From Termitidicoccus mucosus (GTDB lineage Bacteria; Verrucomicrobiota; Verrucomicrobiia; Opitutales; Opitutaceae), in assembly GCF_038725785.1 (NCBI RefSeq), contig NZ_CP109796.1, positions 5,952,501-6,016,500 of the forward strand: a stretch of 64,000 nucleotides of DNA. Reading direction: 5' to 3'. Shown here piece by piece: positions 1 through 7,879 of this stretch (position 1 is the stretch's first letter; each line of letters starts with the position of its first letter). The notes beneath the pieces are model-generated. The model did no database searches and had not been told where the DNA came from. It saw only the letters and a program-made list of their open reading frames with translations. The position numbers and the translations under genes were made by a program.

Positions 1-142
1 GGGAAATGGTATGACTCCACTTTGAGTTGCACCCACCCCGTGCCGTCGCCGCATTTTCATTGTCGCCATGCGTCGCGAATCGCCAGAACCTTTTTGTTTC
101 CTAATTTAATCCACCCAACCAACCTCCGCATCCCCATCCCTC

Positions 143-907
143 ATGAGCCAGACCACCGCCGCCCGCGCCGACGGACGCAAACCCGACCAACTCCGCCCCA
201 TCACACTCGTGCCCGGCATCGCCCCGCACGCCACCGGCTCGGTGCTCATCGGCTTCGGAGACACCCGTGTCATCTGCGCCGCGACCATCGAACCCAACGT
301 CCCCACTTGGATGAAGCAGCAGGGGGTGAAAGGCGGCTGGCTCACGGCCGAGTATTCGATGCTTCCCTACAGCACGCTCGACCGCAAACCCCGCGACATC
401 GCCAAAGGCCGCATCGACGGGCGCACCGTCGAGATCCAGCGTCTCATCGGACGCTCGCTGCGCGCCGTCGTTGACCTGCAAAAACTCGGGCAAAACACGC
501 TCTGGATCGACTGCGACGTGCTCCAGGCCGACGGCGGCACGCGCACCGCGTCGATCACCGGCGCGTATCTTGCCGCGCGCCTCGCCGTGCAGAAGCTCAT
601 CGACGAAAAGAAACTCGCCGAAAACCCCATCACCGACTCCATCGCGGCCATCAGCGTCGGCATCCTGGAGAGCCGCGAACTCCTCGACCTCGCCTACGTC
701 GAGGACAAGGACGCCGAGGTGGATTTTAACGTGGTGATGACCGGCAGGGGCCAATTCGTCGAGATCCAGGGCACCGGCGAGGAGTCGACCTTTAGCCACG
801 ACCAGTTGCAAAGCCTGCTCGCCCTCGCGCAAAAGGGGTTGAAACAAATCGCCGCCGAACAGACCGCGTTTCTGACGAAACAATTGCTGGGGACGCTGAA
901 AATTTAG
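143..907 (+). CDS. rph: Ribonuclease PH
   Basis: 254 aa, the usual size for RNase PH. It is a phosphorolytic 3'-5' exoribonuclease that trims the 3' ends of tRNA precursors in the cytoplasm, working as a hexamer. The N-terminus begins with the family pattern '[13 protein letters not shown]', then '[19 protein letters not shown]' (around residues 32-50) and '[16 protein letters not shown]' (around 63-80). The phosphate-binding and catalytic block '[19 protein letters not shown]' lies around residues 127-145, and '[12 protein letters not shown]' near 208-220. The ATG at 143 is chosen because the conserved RPH core begins a few residues later and no strong upstream alternative exists. It is separated from the next genes by a long palindrome. 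Confident call. Confidence 0.97.
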   Translation: MSQTTAARADGRKPDQLRPITLVPGIAPHATGSVLIGFGDTRVICAATIEPNVPTWMKQQGVKGGWLTAEYSMLPYSTLDRKPRDIAKGRIDGRTVEIQRLIGRSLRAVVDLQKLGQNTLWIDCDVLQADGGTRTASITGAYLAARLAVQKLIDEKKLAENPITDSIAAISVGILESRELLDLAYVEDKDAEVDFNVVMTGRGQFVEIQGTGEESTFSHDQLQSLLALAQKGLKQIAAEQTAFLTKQLLGTLKI

Positions 908-952
908 AGTGCTAACAAAATAGCCGACACAAAGACGCAAAAAGGCAAATGG

Positions 953-1079
953 AGTCTGTTTTGACACAGAGGGCACAGAGCGCTGACACGGAGAGCACAG
1001 AGAGGGAAAAGACCTTTCCTTTCATGGTCTCCGTGACCTCTGTGTGCCGCGCTCTGTGTTCTCTGTGTCAAAACAGACT
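953..1079. repeat. Long hairpin built of ACAGAG words
   Basis: The outer arms 953-971 and 1061-1079 are exact reverse complements (19 bp). Pairing continues inward to about 983/1049 with two mismatches. Arms and loop consist of repeated words such as CACAGAG, GACACAGAG and CTCTGTG. It lies between the convergent 3' ends of rph and the unknown gene at 1168-1713. It could stop transcription from both sides but has no T tract. It is one of several word-repeat palindromes in the window. Confidence 0.85.
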
Positions 1080-1167
1080 TCCTCAATTTTCTTTTTGATG
1101 GACGCTCTTAAAAGGCCGAAAACGCCGGGGCTGCCTTTTTTGTTTTTTTTCTGCGTCCCGGGACACG

Positions 1168-1713
1168 CTACGCCGCGCACGCGCCCGCCATGCGCGACAC
1201 GGGTTTGAGGACATCGACACACAACGATGTCGCGCTGGTGATCTCCACGGACGGATGTGGGTTGCCCGGCGAAACATCAAAAATCCGGATGGATGCGGGT
1301 GAAACGAACTGAAGCAGGTCGTGCAGCGAACCGCGGGCCAGCGGTCCGCCGTCAGGCAGCGGCGGAGCAGGGAGGGCGGAGCCCTCGAACGCGAGCTTTT
1401 CGCACATGCGCCAGACAAGGTGCTGGTCGTCCGAGAGGACGATGTCGGCCCGGCCGGCGTGCAGGTGATAATGCACGCAAATGCGCCGCGGCAGGATGCG
1501 CTGGAGGAAAAACATGTTTCCGGCGTCGGAGAAAGCCTTGGCGCCGATGCCTCCGCTCGCGGTGATCATTCCGTCGGCTCCCGCCAGGCACACGCGCGCG
1601 ACCCCGCCGCGCGAACCCTCGGGCAGCAATTCCCAAAGCAGTTGCCCGGGGAAAAACACCTTGGGAACGGCATGCGGCCCGACAGTTTGAAATTGGGGGC
1701 TGGAGGACGGCAT
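1168..1713 (-). CDS. Unknown protein coupled to LacI gene
   Basis: 181 aa, family not recognised. Its ATG overlaps the TGA of the upstream LacI-family gene by one base (TGATG), which implies translational coupling and supports it as real. The sequence is soluble-looking, with no signal peptide or membrane segment. A segment 'RRICVHYHLHAGRADIVLSD' near residues 75-95 and a hydrophobic C-terminal half ('SLHDLLQFVSPASIRIFDV') resemble the sensory half of AraC-type regulators, but there is no helix-turn-helix. It may be a truncated regulator or a sugar-sensing partner. The function is not known; only the operon position points to sugar regulation. Confidence 0.55.
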   Translation of the reverse strand: MPSSSPQFQTVGPHAVPKVFFPGQLLWELLPEGSRGGVARVCLAGADGMITASGGIGAKAFSDAGNMFFLQRILPRRICVHYHLHAGRADIVLSDDQHLVWRMCEKLAFEGSALPAPPLPDGGPLARGSLHDLLQFVSPASIRIFDVSPGNPHPSVEITSATSLCVDVLKPVSRMAGACAA

Positions 1714-2750
1714 CAGCTTAGCTGGTGGACTGATTTGCGCGTGATGAGGGAAACCGGCAGCAGGAGGCCGGCCTTGTTGGCGTCGCCGGCGGCATCGGCG
1801 ACGCGCATGCGCTCAAAGAGGATTTTCACGGCCGCGCCCCCCATGGCGCGGGCGGATTGCGCGACGGTGGTCAACGGCGGGGAGAGATGGGCGAGAAACG
1901 GCTGGTCGTCGAAGGCGATGATCGAGACATCCTCCGGCACCCGGCGTTTTTCCTCGGCGAGGGCGCGCAGCGCGCCGAGCGCGAGGAGATTGCTCAAGGC
2001 CAGGATCGCGGTGATGTCGGGCGACGTGGAGAGGAGCAGCTTGGTGTCGAGGTAGCCGCCCTGTTCGTCGAACGAATCGCCGACGATAAGCGCGGGATCG
2101 AAAGGAACGCCGCACGCGGTGAGCGCGGCCTCGTAGCCTTTCACACGTGTCTGGCTGGTGATGGTACCGCGGAGCCCTTGCAGGCAGGCGATGCGGCGGT
2201 GCCCGTGGTCGAGCAAATGCTCGGTGGCGAGTTTGCCGCCGGAGAAATTGTCCGAACTGACGTAGGGGAGGCCGATATCCGGGAAGACCCGGTCAACAAG
2301 AACGATGCGGCGGCGCTCGTCGGCATAGCGGGCCAGATGTTCGGAGGACTGGCCGACGGGGCAGATGATCATGCCATCGACCTGCCGGTTCCAGAGGAGC
2401 TCGATGGATTGTTTTTCGATGGCGAGGTTTTCCTGGCTGTCGCAAAGGATGATCGAGTAGCCGTGGTCCCGCGTGGTGTGGGTGATCTCGCTGGCGATGC
2501 TGGCGAAAAAGGGGTTCGAGACATCGGCGATCACGAGGCCGATGGTGTTGGTCTTGCGCAAACGCAGCCCCTTCGCGATCGGGTTGGGGGTGAAGTTCTC
2601 CTTGCGCGCGTAGTCGAGAATGGCCTTGGCGGTTTCTTCGCTGATGCGGTATTTCCCCGCCTGTCCGCTGAGCACGCGCGACACGGTGGTCATCGAGACG
2701 CCGAGCTTGGCCGAGATGCGTTTAAGGGAATTTTGCGGACGAGGGGACAT
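1713..2750 (-). CDS. LacI-family transcriptional regulator (copy 1)
   Basis: 345 aa. The N-terminal LacI helix-turn-helix is clear: 'SLKRISAKLGVSMTTVSRVL' followed by the hinge-proximal 'KENFTPNPIAKGLRLRKTNT'. The periplasmic-binding-like sensor begins at 'TIGLVIADVSNPFFASIASE' and ends in 'LPVSLITRKSVHQLS'. The ATG at 2750 (MSPRPQNSLKRIS) is preferred over an ATG 63 bases upstream because the HTH starts directly after it. It is a close paralogue of the divergent LacI gene at 3152: the same HTH core, the same 'VDGMI.CP' and 'GDSFDEQGGYLDTKLLL' segments. An operator-like site ATTTGCGCAAACGAT at 2804-2818, upstream of its start, suggests autoregulation. The effector is unknown; ribose or a nucleoside product is inferred from the neighbours. 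Confidence 0.93.
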   Translation of the reverse strand: MSPRPQNSLKRISAKLGVSMTTVSRVLSGQAGKYRISEETAKAILDYARKENFTPNPIAKGLRLRKTNTIGLVIADVSNPFFASIASEITHTTRDHGYSIILCDSQENLAIEKQSIELLWNRQVDGMIICPVGQSSEHLARYADERRRIVLVDRVFPDIGLPYVSSDNFSGGKLATEHLLDHGHRRIACLQGLRGTITSQTRVKGYEAALTACGVPFDPALIVGDSFDEQGGYLDTKLLLSTSPDITAILALSNLLALGALRALAEEKRRVPEDVSIIAFDDQPFLAHLSPPLTTVAQSARAMGGAAVKILFERMRVADAAGDANKAGLLLPVSLITRKSVHQLS

Positions 2751-2803
2751 CTTTTGGATGACTGATGACAGGAATGCACCCGCCGCCAGCCTGAAATGTT
2801 GTG

Positions 2804-2818
2804 ATTTGCGCAAACGAT
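2804..2818 (+). promoter_or_regulatory. LacI-type operator candidate
   Basis: ATTTGCGCAAACGAT differs in two positions from the repeated ATTTGCACAAACGTT found at 7865-7879 and 8065-8079. GCGCAAACG is typical of LacI/GalR-family operators, with a central CG dyad. It lies about 54 bp upstream of the start of the minus-strand LacI gene, a position that fits autoregulation. Seen in sequence; binding is inferred. Confidence 0.6.
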
Positions 2819-2872
2819 AGCGTCAAGGACGGAAATGATGACGAGGGTGTTGATGTTACCGCCGGAATCTTT

Positions 2873-2950
2873 CTCTTTCTTCTTTCCTCTTTATCTTTCT
2901 CTCCGCCTGTTCCTGACGAAAGAGAAAGATAAAGAGGAAAGAAGAAAGAG
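2873..2950. repeat. Perfect 30-bp stem palindrome, polypyrimidine arms
   Basis: Arm 2873-2902 is the exact reverse complement of 2921-2950, with an 18-bp loop. The arms are made of CTTT/CTTC words (purine-only on the other side). The 9-mer TGATGACGA appears on both outer sides (about 2836 and 2975), possibly remnants of a duplicated target. It belongs to the word-repeat palindrome class of this window. Confidence 0.9.
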
Positions 2951-3151
2951 GGGGCATCACTTCCTGTTGCACCCTGATGACGACCGCGCGCGGGCATGCC
3001 ATCGGAGGAGGGGCGATGGAAATCAAACCGTGGCGCGGCGCGCCTGCGTGTGTGAAATGCCGGTTTTTCTCGTTGAGGAGATTTTCAAGGGCGGCAGTAA
3101 TCATGGCTCCCATGGACCGCCTTTTGTTTAAATCGCTTTTCTTTTAGCGGA

Positions 3152-4180
3152 ATGAAGCCACACCAAACCAACTCCCTCAAGGGCATCGCGAAGAAGTTCG
3201 GAGTTTCTGTATCGACGGTCTCGCGCGTGCTCAGCGGGCAGGCGGAAAAATACCGCATCGGCGCGGAGACGGCGCGGACGATCGCCGAGTTTGCGCGCAA
3301 GGAGAATTTCACCCCCAACCCGATCGCGAAGGGGCTGCGTTTGCGCAGGACCAACACCATCGGCCTCGTGATCGCCGATGTCATCAACCCGTTCTTTGCC
3401 GGCATCGCGAGCGAGATCGCCAATGCCACCCGCAATCTGGGCTATTCGCTCATCCTGTCCGACAGCAAGGGCGATCTCACCCTGGAAAAGCAGGCGGTGG
3501 AGCTGTTGTGGCAGCGCCAGGTGGACGGCATGATCGTGTGTCCGGCATCCGAATCCTTCGAGCATCTGGCGCGATACGCGAAGGAGCGTCGTGCGCTGGT
3601 GCTGGTTGACCAGGTCTCCCCGGAGATCGGGCTGCCGTATGTCACCTCGGATAATTTCGCCGCCGGGAAAATGGCGACCGCGCATTTGCTGGAACACGGC
3701 CACAAGCGCATCGCCTGCCTGCAAGGCCGGCCGACCACGATCACGAGCCGGTTGCGGGTGCAGGGCTACGCGGCGGCGCTGGCAGGGCGGGGCATCGCCT
3801 TTGACCCCGCGATTGTGGTCGGCGATTCGTTCGACGAGCAGGGCGGTTATCTCGACACCAAGCTCCTGCTGCAAAGCGGGCGCGACGTGACGGCCATCCT
3901 GGCCCTGAGCGATCCGCTCGCGCTCGGCGCGTTGCGCGCGCTTGCCGAGGCCGGGCGGCGGGTGCCGGATGACATTTCCATCGTGGCCTTTGATGATCAA
4001 CCCTACATGGCGCACCTCGCGTCGCCCCTGACCGCGATCGCCCAGGCCTCGTTGGAAATGGGGGCCGCCGCGGTCAAAATCCTGATCGAGCGCATGCGCG
4101 CGCCGGATGCCGTGACGACGGGAGGCGGGGTGCTGCTGCCGGTTTCGCTCATCCCTCGCAAGTCAGTTCGCCGGATGTAA
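3152..4180 (+). CDS. LacI-family transcriptional regulator (copy 2)
   Basis: 342 aa. The LacI HTH sits at the very N-terminus ('NSLKGIAKKFGVSVSTVSRV'), followed by 'TPNPIAKGLRLRRTNTIGLV' and a full sugar-binding-type sensor domain ending in 'LPVSLIPRKSVRRM'. It is a clear paralogue of the minus-strand copy at 1713-2750; the two diverge head to head. This copy has no obvious operator at its own promoter. Because the two share almost all of the recognition helix (VSMTTVSRVL versus VSVSTVSRVL), they may bind the same sites, including those before the nucleoside hydrolase genes. One copy may sense ribose-type sugars and the other a different ligand, but that is only inference. Confidence 0.93.
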   Translation: MKPHQTNSLKGIAKKFGVSVSTVSRVLSGQAEKYRIGAETARTIAEFARKENFTPNPIAKGLRLRRTNTIGLVIADVINPFFAGIASEIANATRNLGYSLILSDSKGDLTLEKQAVELLWQRQVDGMIVCPASESFEHLARYAKERRALVLVDQVSPEIGLPYVTSDNFAAGKMATAHLLEHGHKRIACLQGRPTTITSRLRVQGYAAALAGRGIAFDPAIVVGDSFDEQGGYLDTKLLLQSGRDVTAILALSDPLALGALRALAEAGRRVPDDISIVAFDDQPYMAHLASPLTAIAQASLEMGAAAVKILIERMRAPDAVTTGGGVLLPVSLIPRKSVRRM

Positions 4181-4182
4181 TG

Positions 4183-4294
4183 CCAATTGCCATTGGTAAC
4201 TGGATTTTTGGAGGGCCGAGCTCCCGCGAGGCCGTCGCCGGAAAACTTTGCGTTCAACCGCGACGGCCTCGCGGGAGCTCAGCCCTCCAAAAAA
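4183..4294. repeat. REP-like palindrome, GAGGGCCGAGCTCC family
   Basis: The main stem pairs 4205-4237 with 4261-4293 (GGAGGGCCGAGCTCCCGCG and its complement, one mismatch). The loop CCGGAAAACTTTGCGTTCAA resembles the loop of the copy at 56272-56370. Both copies start with a small CCAATT...TGGA palindrome. It lies between the convergent LacI copy 2 and ribokinase genes and could act as a bidirectional transcription end. Confidence 0.85.
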
Positions 4295-4341
4295 GTCTGA
4301 TTTTTATTGGTTAAAAGTTCGCAGGCATGGGCGAGTCGGCA

Positions 4342-5274
4342 TCATCGTTTTGTTTTCAAAAAACGCTCGATTTCCGCTCGCGCCGGGGCGGAGGGCTGGG
4401 CACCGAGGCGGGTGACGGAGAGGGCGGCGGCGGCGTTGGCGAAGCGGATGGCCCCGGGCAGGTCGCGGCCCTCGGCCAGCGCAACGGCCAGCGCGCCGTT
4501 GAAGGTGTCGCCGGCGGCGGTGGTGTCCACGGCCTTCACCTTGCGTCCGGGAATCAGCCCGCTGGTCCGGGCGTTGTGCAGATACGCGCCTTTGGCCCCG
4601 AGCGTGATGATGACGGTTTCCACGCCTTGCGCGAGGAGGGCTTGTGCGGCTTCACGCGCGGAAGTGTCGTCGGTGACTTTTATGCCGGTGAGCAGTTCGG
4701 CCTCGGTTTCGTTGGGCGTGAGGATGGACACGAGCCTGAGCAGGGCGGGCGGGAGTTTTTCCGAAGGCGCGGGCGCGGGATTGAGGATGACGGCCACGCC
4801 GTGTTTCTTCGCGAGCTTCGCGGCGGCGGCGACGGTGGGCAGCGGGGTCTCCAACTGCATGACCAGCGCCTTGCTGCCGGGGAAGGCGGCCTCCGCGGCG
4901 CGCACATCGGCGGGCGTGAGGCGGGCGTTGGCGCCGGAGGCCACGGCGATGCTGTTTTCGCCGGAGCCGGCCACGAAAATCAACGCGACACCGGAGGGCG
5001 TCTTCGCGTCGCGCAGGATGTGGCGGGTGTCGATCTTGTCGGCCTTGAACCCGGCGAGGGCCTGGTCGCCGAACATGTCCTTGCCGAGGCGGGCGATGAA
5101 GGCGACATCGCCGCCGGCGCGCGCGGCGGCGACGGCTTGGTTGGCCCCTTTGCCGCCGGCCGCGGTGGTGAATTTGCCCCCGAGGAGGGTTTCGCCCGGG
5201 CGGGGAATGCGCGCGAGCTTGATGATCATGTCGGTGTTGGAGCTGCCGAGGACGAGGATGCGTGGCTTGGGCAT
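4342..5274 (-). CDS. rbsK: Ribokinase
   Basis: 310 aa PfkB-family sugar kinase that phosphorylates D-ribose at O5 with ATP in the cytoplasm. PfkB signature 1 is seen as 'TAAGGKGANQAVAAARAGG' near residues 38-56, with 'SSNTDMI' at the sugar site. The catalytic signature 'DTTAAGDTFNGALAVALA' lies around residues 246-263, with the base Asp in AGDTF. 'NPAPAP' and 'LTPNETEAELLTG' are ribokinase hallmarks. The length is normal. It is the last gene of a minus-strand set with a GRP-family transporter and a nucleoside hydrolase, so it probably handles ribose released from nucleosides. The 224-bp gap to the transporter holds two palindromes. Confident for kinase family, good for ribose. Confidence 0.92.
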   Translation of the reverse strand: MPKPRILVLGSSNTDMIIKLARIPRPGETLLGGKFTTAAGGKGANQAVAAARAGGDVAFIARLGKDMFGDQALAGFKADKIDTRHILRDAKTPSGVALIFVAGSGENSIAVASGANARLTPADVRAAEAAFPGSKALVMQLETPLPTVAAAAKLAKKHGVAVILNPAPAPSEKLPPALLRLVSILTPNETEAELLTGIKVTDDTSAREAAQALLAQGVETVIITLGAKGAYLHNARTSGLIPGRKVKAVDTTAAGDTFNGALAVALAEGRDLPGAIRFANAAAALSVTRLGAQPSAPARAEIERFLKTKR

Positions 5275-5279
5275 GGAAG

Positions 5280-5494
5280 AATGGTTCGTTTTATTAAACA
5301 GAAGGAAACGAAGGGAGCGAAGAATACCTTTTATGATTATTGTTTTCTTAGTGTCCTTCGTTTCCTTCCGTTAAAAATAATGGTTCGTTATTTTTAGACA
5401 GAATGAACGGAATTTAATGGAATGGACGGAATGGGTTTTTTATTTTGTTCATTCTTTTCCATTCTGTTCATTCTGTCTAAAATAATGGTTCGTT
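5280..5494. repeat. Tandem pair of word-repeat palindromes with 11-bp direct repeats
   Basis: The 11-mer AATGGTTCGTT occurs three times: 5280-5290, 5379-5389 and 5484-5494. Between the first two copies lies a palindrome with arms 5295-5314 / 5355-5374 (GGAAACGAAGG type). Between the last two lies a palindrome with arms 5391-5413 / 5461-5483 (AGACAGAATGAACGGAAT type). The arrangement DR-palindrome-DR-palindrome-DR is what two insertions with target duplication would leave. It sits between the transporter and ribokinase genes and could modulate expression inside the operon. Confidence 0.9.
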
Positions 5495-5498
5495 TGTA

Positions 5499-6524
5499 TT
5501 ATTTCGAGGCGACGAGGAAGGCGATGCCGATGAAGAAGGAGACAAACATGGCGACCAGCAGGGAGGCGGTGCCCTTCGGCGCGCCCTTGAATTCCTTCCA
5601 GATAAACACGCCCCAGATCGCGGCGATCATCGTGGCGCACTGGCCGAGCGCGTAGGAGAGCGCCGCGCCGGCGGCCGCTGAGGCGACGAGGCTGAAGGCC
5701 ATGCCGAGGTTCCAGATCGTGCCGCCGAGCACGCCGACCGCGTGGAGTTTCAGGCTGCCCTTGGAGAAATAATCGAGCGGGTTCACCGGCTCGCCGCGGA
5801 CGGGCTTGAGGGAGACGATGGTGTTCCAGAGGAAATTGGAGACAAAGAGGCCGGCCGAGAAAACCACGAGCGCGGTGTAGGGCGTCATCAGGCCCGCCTC
5901 GGGCGCGGCGAAATTCTGTATCATTCCCTTGGATACAAGCCCGAAGAAGCCGCCGCCCATGAGCAGGCCGGCGATGATGGAAATGGCGATGCCGAGCGCC
6001 GAGCCGCCGCTTTGCCCGCCGGCGTTTTTCGCCGCCATGAGTTTTTTGTAGGCGACGGCGTTGATGACGATGGCGAGGACCACCATCGCCACGCCGATGT
6101 ATAACAGCGCGGAGTCGCCGACCTCGGCGGGGCGGAAGAAGGCGGTTTGCAGCGTGCCGATGACGAGCGCAAGGCCCACGCCGATGGGGAACGCCACCGC
6201 GAGCCCCGCGATGTCAATGGCGATGACGAGCAGGATGTTCGAGAGGTTGAACAGCACGCCGCCCAGGAAGGCCCAGCCGAGCGGTGAGGCGCCGGCCTGC
6301 GCGATGTCCGCGAGGAAGCCGCGTCCGCCCGCGCCGGTGCTGCCGAGGGTGAAGGCGATGACCAGCGCGCTGAGCAGGATGCCCAGGCCGTAGTCCCAGT
6401 AGAAGAGCTGGTATTTCCATTTGTCGCCCGAGGCGAGCTTCTGGGTGTTGCCCCAGGAGCCCCAGCACAGCATTGTTACAAAGCACATCGCCACGGCGAC
6501 GGGGTAGGAGGATATGGTCAGCAT
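5499..6524 (-). CDS. GRP/DMT-family sugar permease, ribose transporter-like
   Basis: 341 aa integral inner-membrane protein with about ten hydrophobic segments. The N-terminus 'MCFVTMLCWGSWGNTQKLA' is typical of the glucose/ribose porter group of the drug/metabolite transporter superfamily; 'LFYWDYGLGILL', 'GVLFNLSNILLVIAIDIAGL' and 'GTIWNLGMAFSLVAS' are the repeated half motifs. The ATG at 6524 is chosen because the membrane domain starts right there; an upstream in-frame extension is proline/serine-rich and overlaps the next gene. Bacteroides ribose utilisation loci pair such a permease with ribokinase and nucleoside hydrolase, and the same three genes are collinear here. Inferred cargo: ribose, moved from periplasm to cytoplasm. 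Confidence 0.85.
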   Translation of the reverse strand: MLTISSYPVAVAMCFVTMLCWGSWGNTQKLASGDKWKYQLFYWDYGLGILLSALVIAFTLGSTGAGGRGFLADIAQAGASPLGWAFLGGVLFNLSNILLVIAIDIAGLAVAFPIGVGLALVIGTLQTAFFRPAEVGDSALLYIGVAMVVLAIVINAVAYKKLMAAKNAGGQSGGSALGIAISIIAGLLMGGGFFGLVSKGMIQNFAAPEAGLMTPYTALVVFSAGLFVSNFLWNTIVSLKPVRGEPVNPLDYFSKGSLKLHAVGVLGGTIWNLGMAFSLVASAAAGAALSYALGQCATMIAAIWGVFIWKEFKGAPKGTASLLVAMFVSFFIGIAFLVASK

Positions 6525-6579
6525 GATTTTTCGCGGAGTTGAGGGTTGTGGTCGGAGGGAAGGGGGAATGCCCGGCGGA

Positions 6580-7698
6580 TTATTTGGCGGCGGCGAATTT
6601 TTCGACGGCGATTTTGGCGAATTTCGCGCGGAGGGCGGCGGCTTGCTCGGGGGAGACGAAGAGAAGGCTGTCGGGGCCGGCGGGGTCGGCGGCGAAAGCG
6701 GTATGGCCTTTCTCGGCGACGGTGACACGGCCCGCGCGTCCCGGCGTGAGCAGCGGGGTTTGCGGGTGGACGGCGAAGAAGGCGCTGGTCAGGTCCCAGC
6801 AGGGGCGTTCGTGCGGGACGGGTTGGTAGCGCTGGTAGCTTTCGCGGGCGATGTTGCCGGGCGGCAGCTTGTCGGAGATGACTTCGGCGGGGAGGCGGAC
6901 GGCGATGCCGACCTCGTAGCCGCTCCAGACGCGGGGCGTGGGCCATTGTTCGGCGACGAGGCGGGCGGAGGGGGCGTCGATTTTCACGTTGAACTCGGCG
7001 TGTTCGGGGTTGCCGAAGTCGCCGGCCATGAGGGAGAGCCAGCGGACTTTTTTGGCGGCAAGGGCGCGGCCGTCGAGCGGGGAAATTTCGTCGGGTCCGC
7101 TGCGGAGGAGATCGGCGAGGTTGGTGAAGGAGCCGACTTGGACGATGACAACAGAGGCGTCGGGCGCGGCGGCGAGGGCGCGGCGGAGGACCTGGAGCGC
7201 GGGCGGATGGGAGGCGGCGAGGCCGGCCCCGGGGACGGTCTCGATAAATTTGAGGAAACGTTTTTTCTCGCTCCAGACTTTGGGCGAGGCGGGGTTGACG
7301 CCGACGGGGATGTCGGGGCGTCCGCAGAGGCGGTTGAGGAACCGGGTGTAGGGCGCGGAGAGCGGGTCGGGGGTGGTGAGGGTGACGGCGAGCAGTTCGC
7401 AAAGGCCCTTGTCCTGGGCGTCGTGGAGGATGGCGAGGGCGAAGATGTCGTCCACGTCGTTGCCCATGTCGGTGTCAAAGATGATTTTCACCGGAGGGGA
7501 CGCGGAGGCGGGCTCCGCCGCGCGCGCGGGAGCCATTGCGAAAACGCAGCAGGCCGCGGCGAGCAGAATGGACGCGGTCCGGAACGGGAGCGAGAAACGG
7601 GAGGAGGAGTGCTTCCGGGTGCGGGCCCGGGAATCCCGGCACAGCATCGTTACAAAACACATCGCCGCGGCAATGGGGTAGGGTTGGATAGTTAGCAT
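6580..7698 (-). CDS. Secreted nucleoside hydrolase-like protein (copy 1)
   Basis: 372 aa inosine/uridine-preferring nucleoside hydrolase family protein that would cleave the N-glycosidic bond of ribonucleosides. The calcium/catalytic motif 'KIIFDTDMGNDVDDIFALA' lies near residues 71-89; 'RPCWDLTSAFFAV' near 300 carries the C-terminal Asp. A signal peptide-like stretch 'TASILLAAACCVFAMAPARA' is at about 42-61, so it should be exported. The first 30 residues (MLTIQPYPIAAAMCFVTMLC) are not a hydrolase sequence; they closely match the N-terminus of the transporter gene just downstream. The native start may be the Met at residue 18. First gene of the minus-strand set with the permease and ribokinase. 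Substrate identity is inferred. Confidence 0.85.
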   Translation of the reverse strand: MLTIQPYPIAAAMCFVTMLCRDSRARTRKHSSSRFSLPFRTASILLAAACCVFAMAPARAAEPASASPPVKIIFDTDMGNDVDDIFALAILHDAQDKGLCELLAVTLTTPDPLSAPYTRFLNRLCGRPDIPVGVNPASPKVWSEKKRFLKFIETVPGAGLAASHPPALQVLRRALAAAPDASVVIVQVGSFTNLADLLRSGPDEISPLDGRALAAKKVRWLSLMAGDFGNPEHAEFNVKIDAPSARLVAEQWPTPRVWSGYEVGIAVRLPAEVISDKLPPGNIARESYQRYQPVPHERPCWDLTSAFFAVHPQTPLLTPGRAGRVTVAEKGHTAFAADPAGPDSLLFVSPEQAAALRAKFAKIAVEKFAAAK

Positions 7699-7699
7699 G

Positions 7700-7710
7700 A
7701 TCGTTTGTGG
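7700..7710 (-). promoter_or_regulatory. Operator-like half site near start of hydrolase copy 1
   Basis: Read on the minus strand it is CCACAAACGAT, matching the CACAAACG / CGCAAACGAT core of the other sites. It ends directly upstream of the ATG at 7698, so binding here would block translation-proximal transcription. Weaker than the sites at 7865 and 8065. Confidence 0.4.
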
Positions 7711-7864
7711 TTGAGGTTGATTTTACGCGCGAGAAATGGATCACCTTTGATTCATCCATAAAAAAGCCAGAAGAGGATGTATTCTTATCAAGTTAACTAT
7801 GATATAGTTATGATTGAGCATGGGGATTTCGATGATCGCGATGGCAGGGTGAGGCGGGATGATT

Positions 7865-7879
7865 ATTTGCACAAACGTT
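7865..7879 (+). promoter_or_regulatory. LacI-type operator candidate, distal copy
   Basis: ATTTGCACAAACGTT, identical over 15 bases to 8065-8079 and placed exactly 200 bp upstream of it. The identity in otherwise AT-rich unrelated sequence supports function, possibly as an auxiliary operator for a repression loop. Confidence 0.6.

Larger units (their letters stand above)
2751..3151. other. Divergent intergenic region between two LacI genes
   Basis: 401 bp separating the starts of the two divergent lacI-type genes. It holds an operator-like site (2804-2818) and a perfect 30-bp stem palindrome (2873-2950). The short open frames here are made of palindrome and low-complexity DNA and do not look like genes. 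I could not place a confident promoter. Confidence 0.7.

Noticed and set aside
3085-4015. Minus-strand open frames opposite LacI copy 2
   Set aside because: Shadow frames; the plus strand has the complete HTH and sensor domain.
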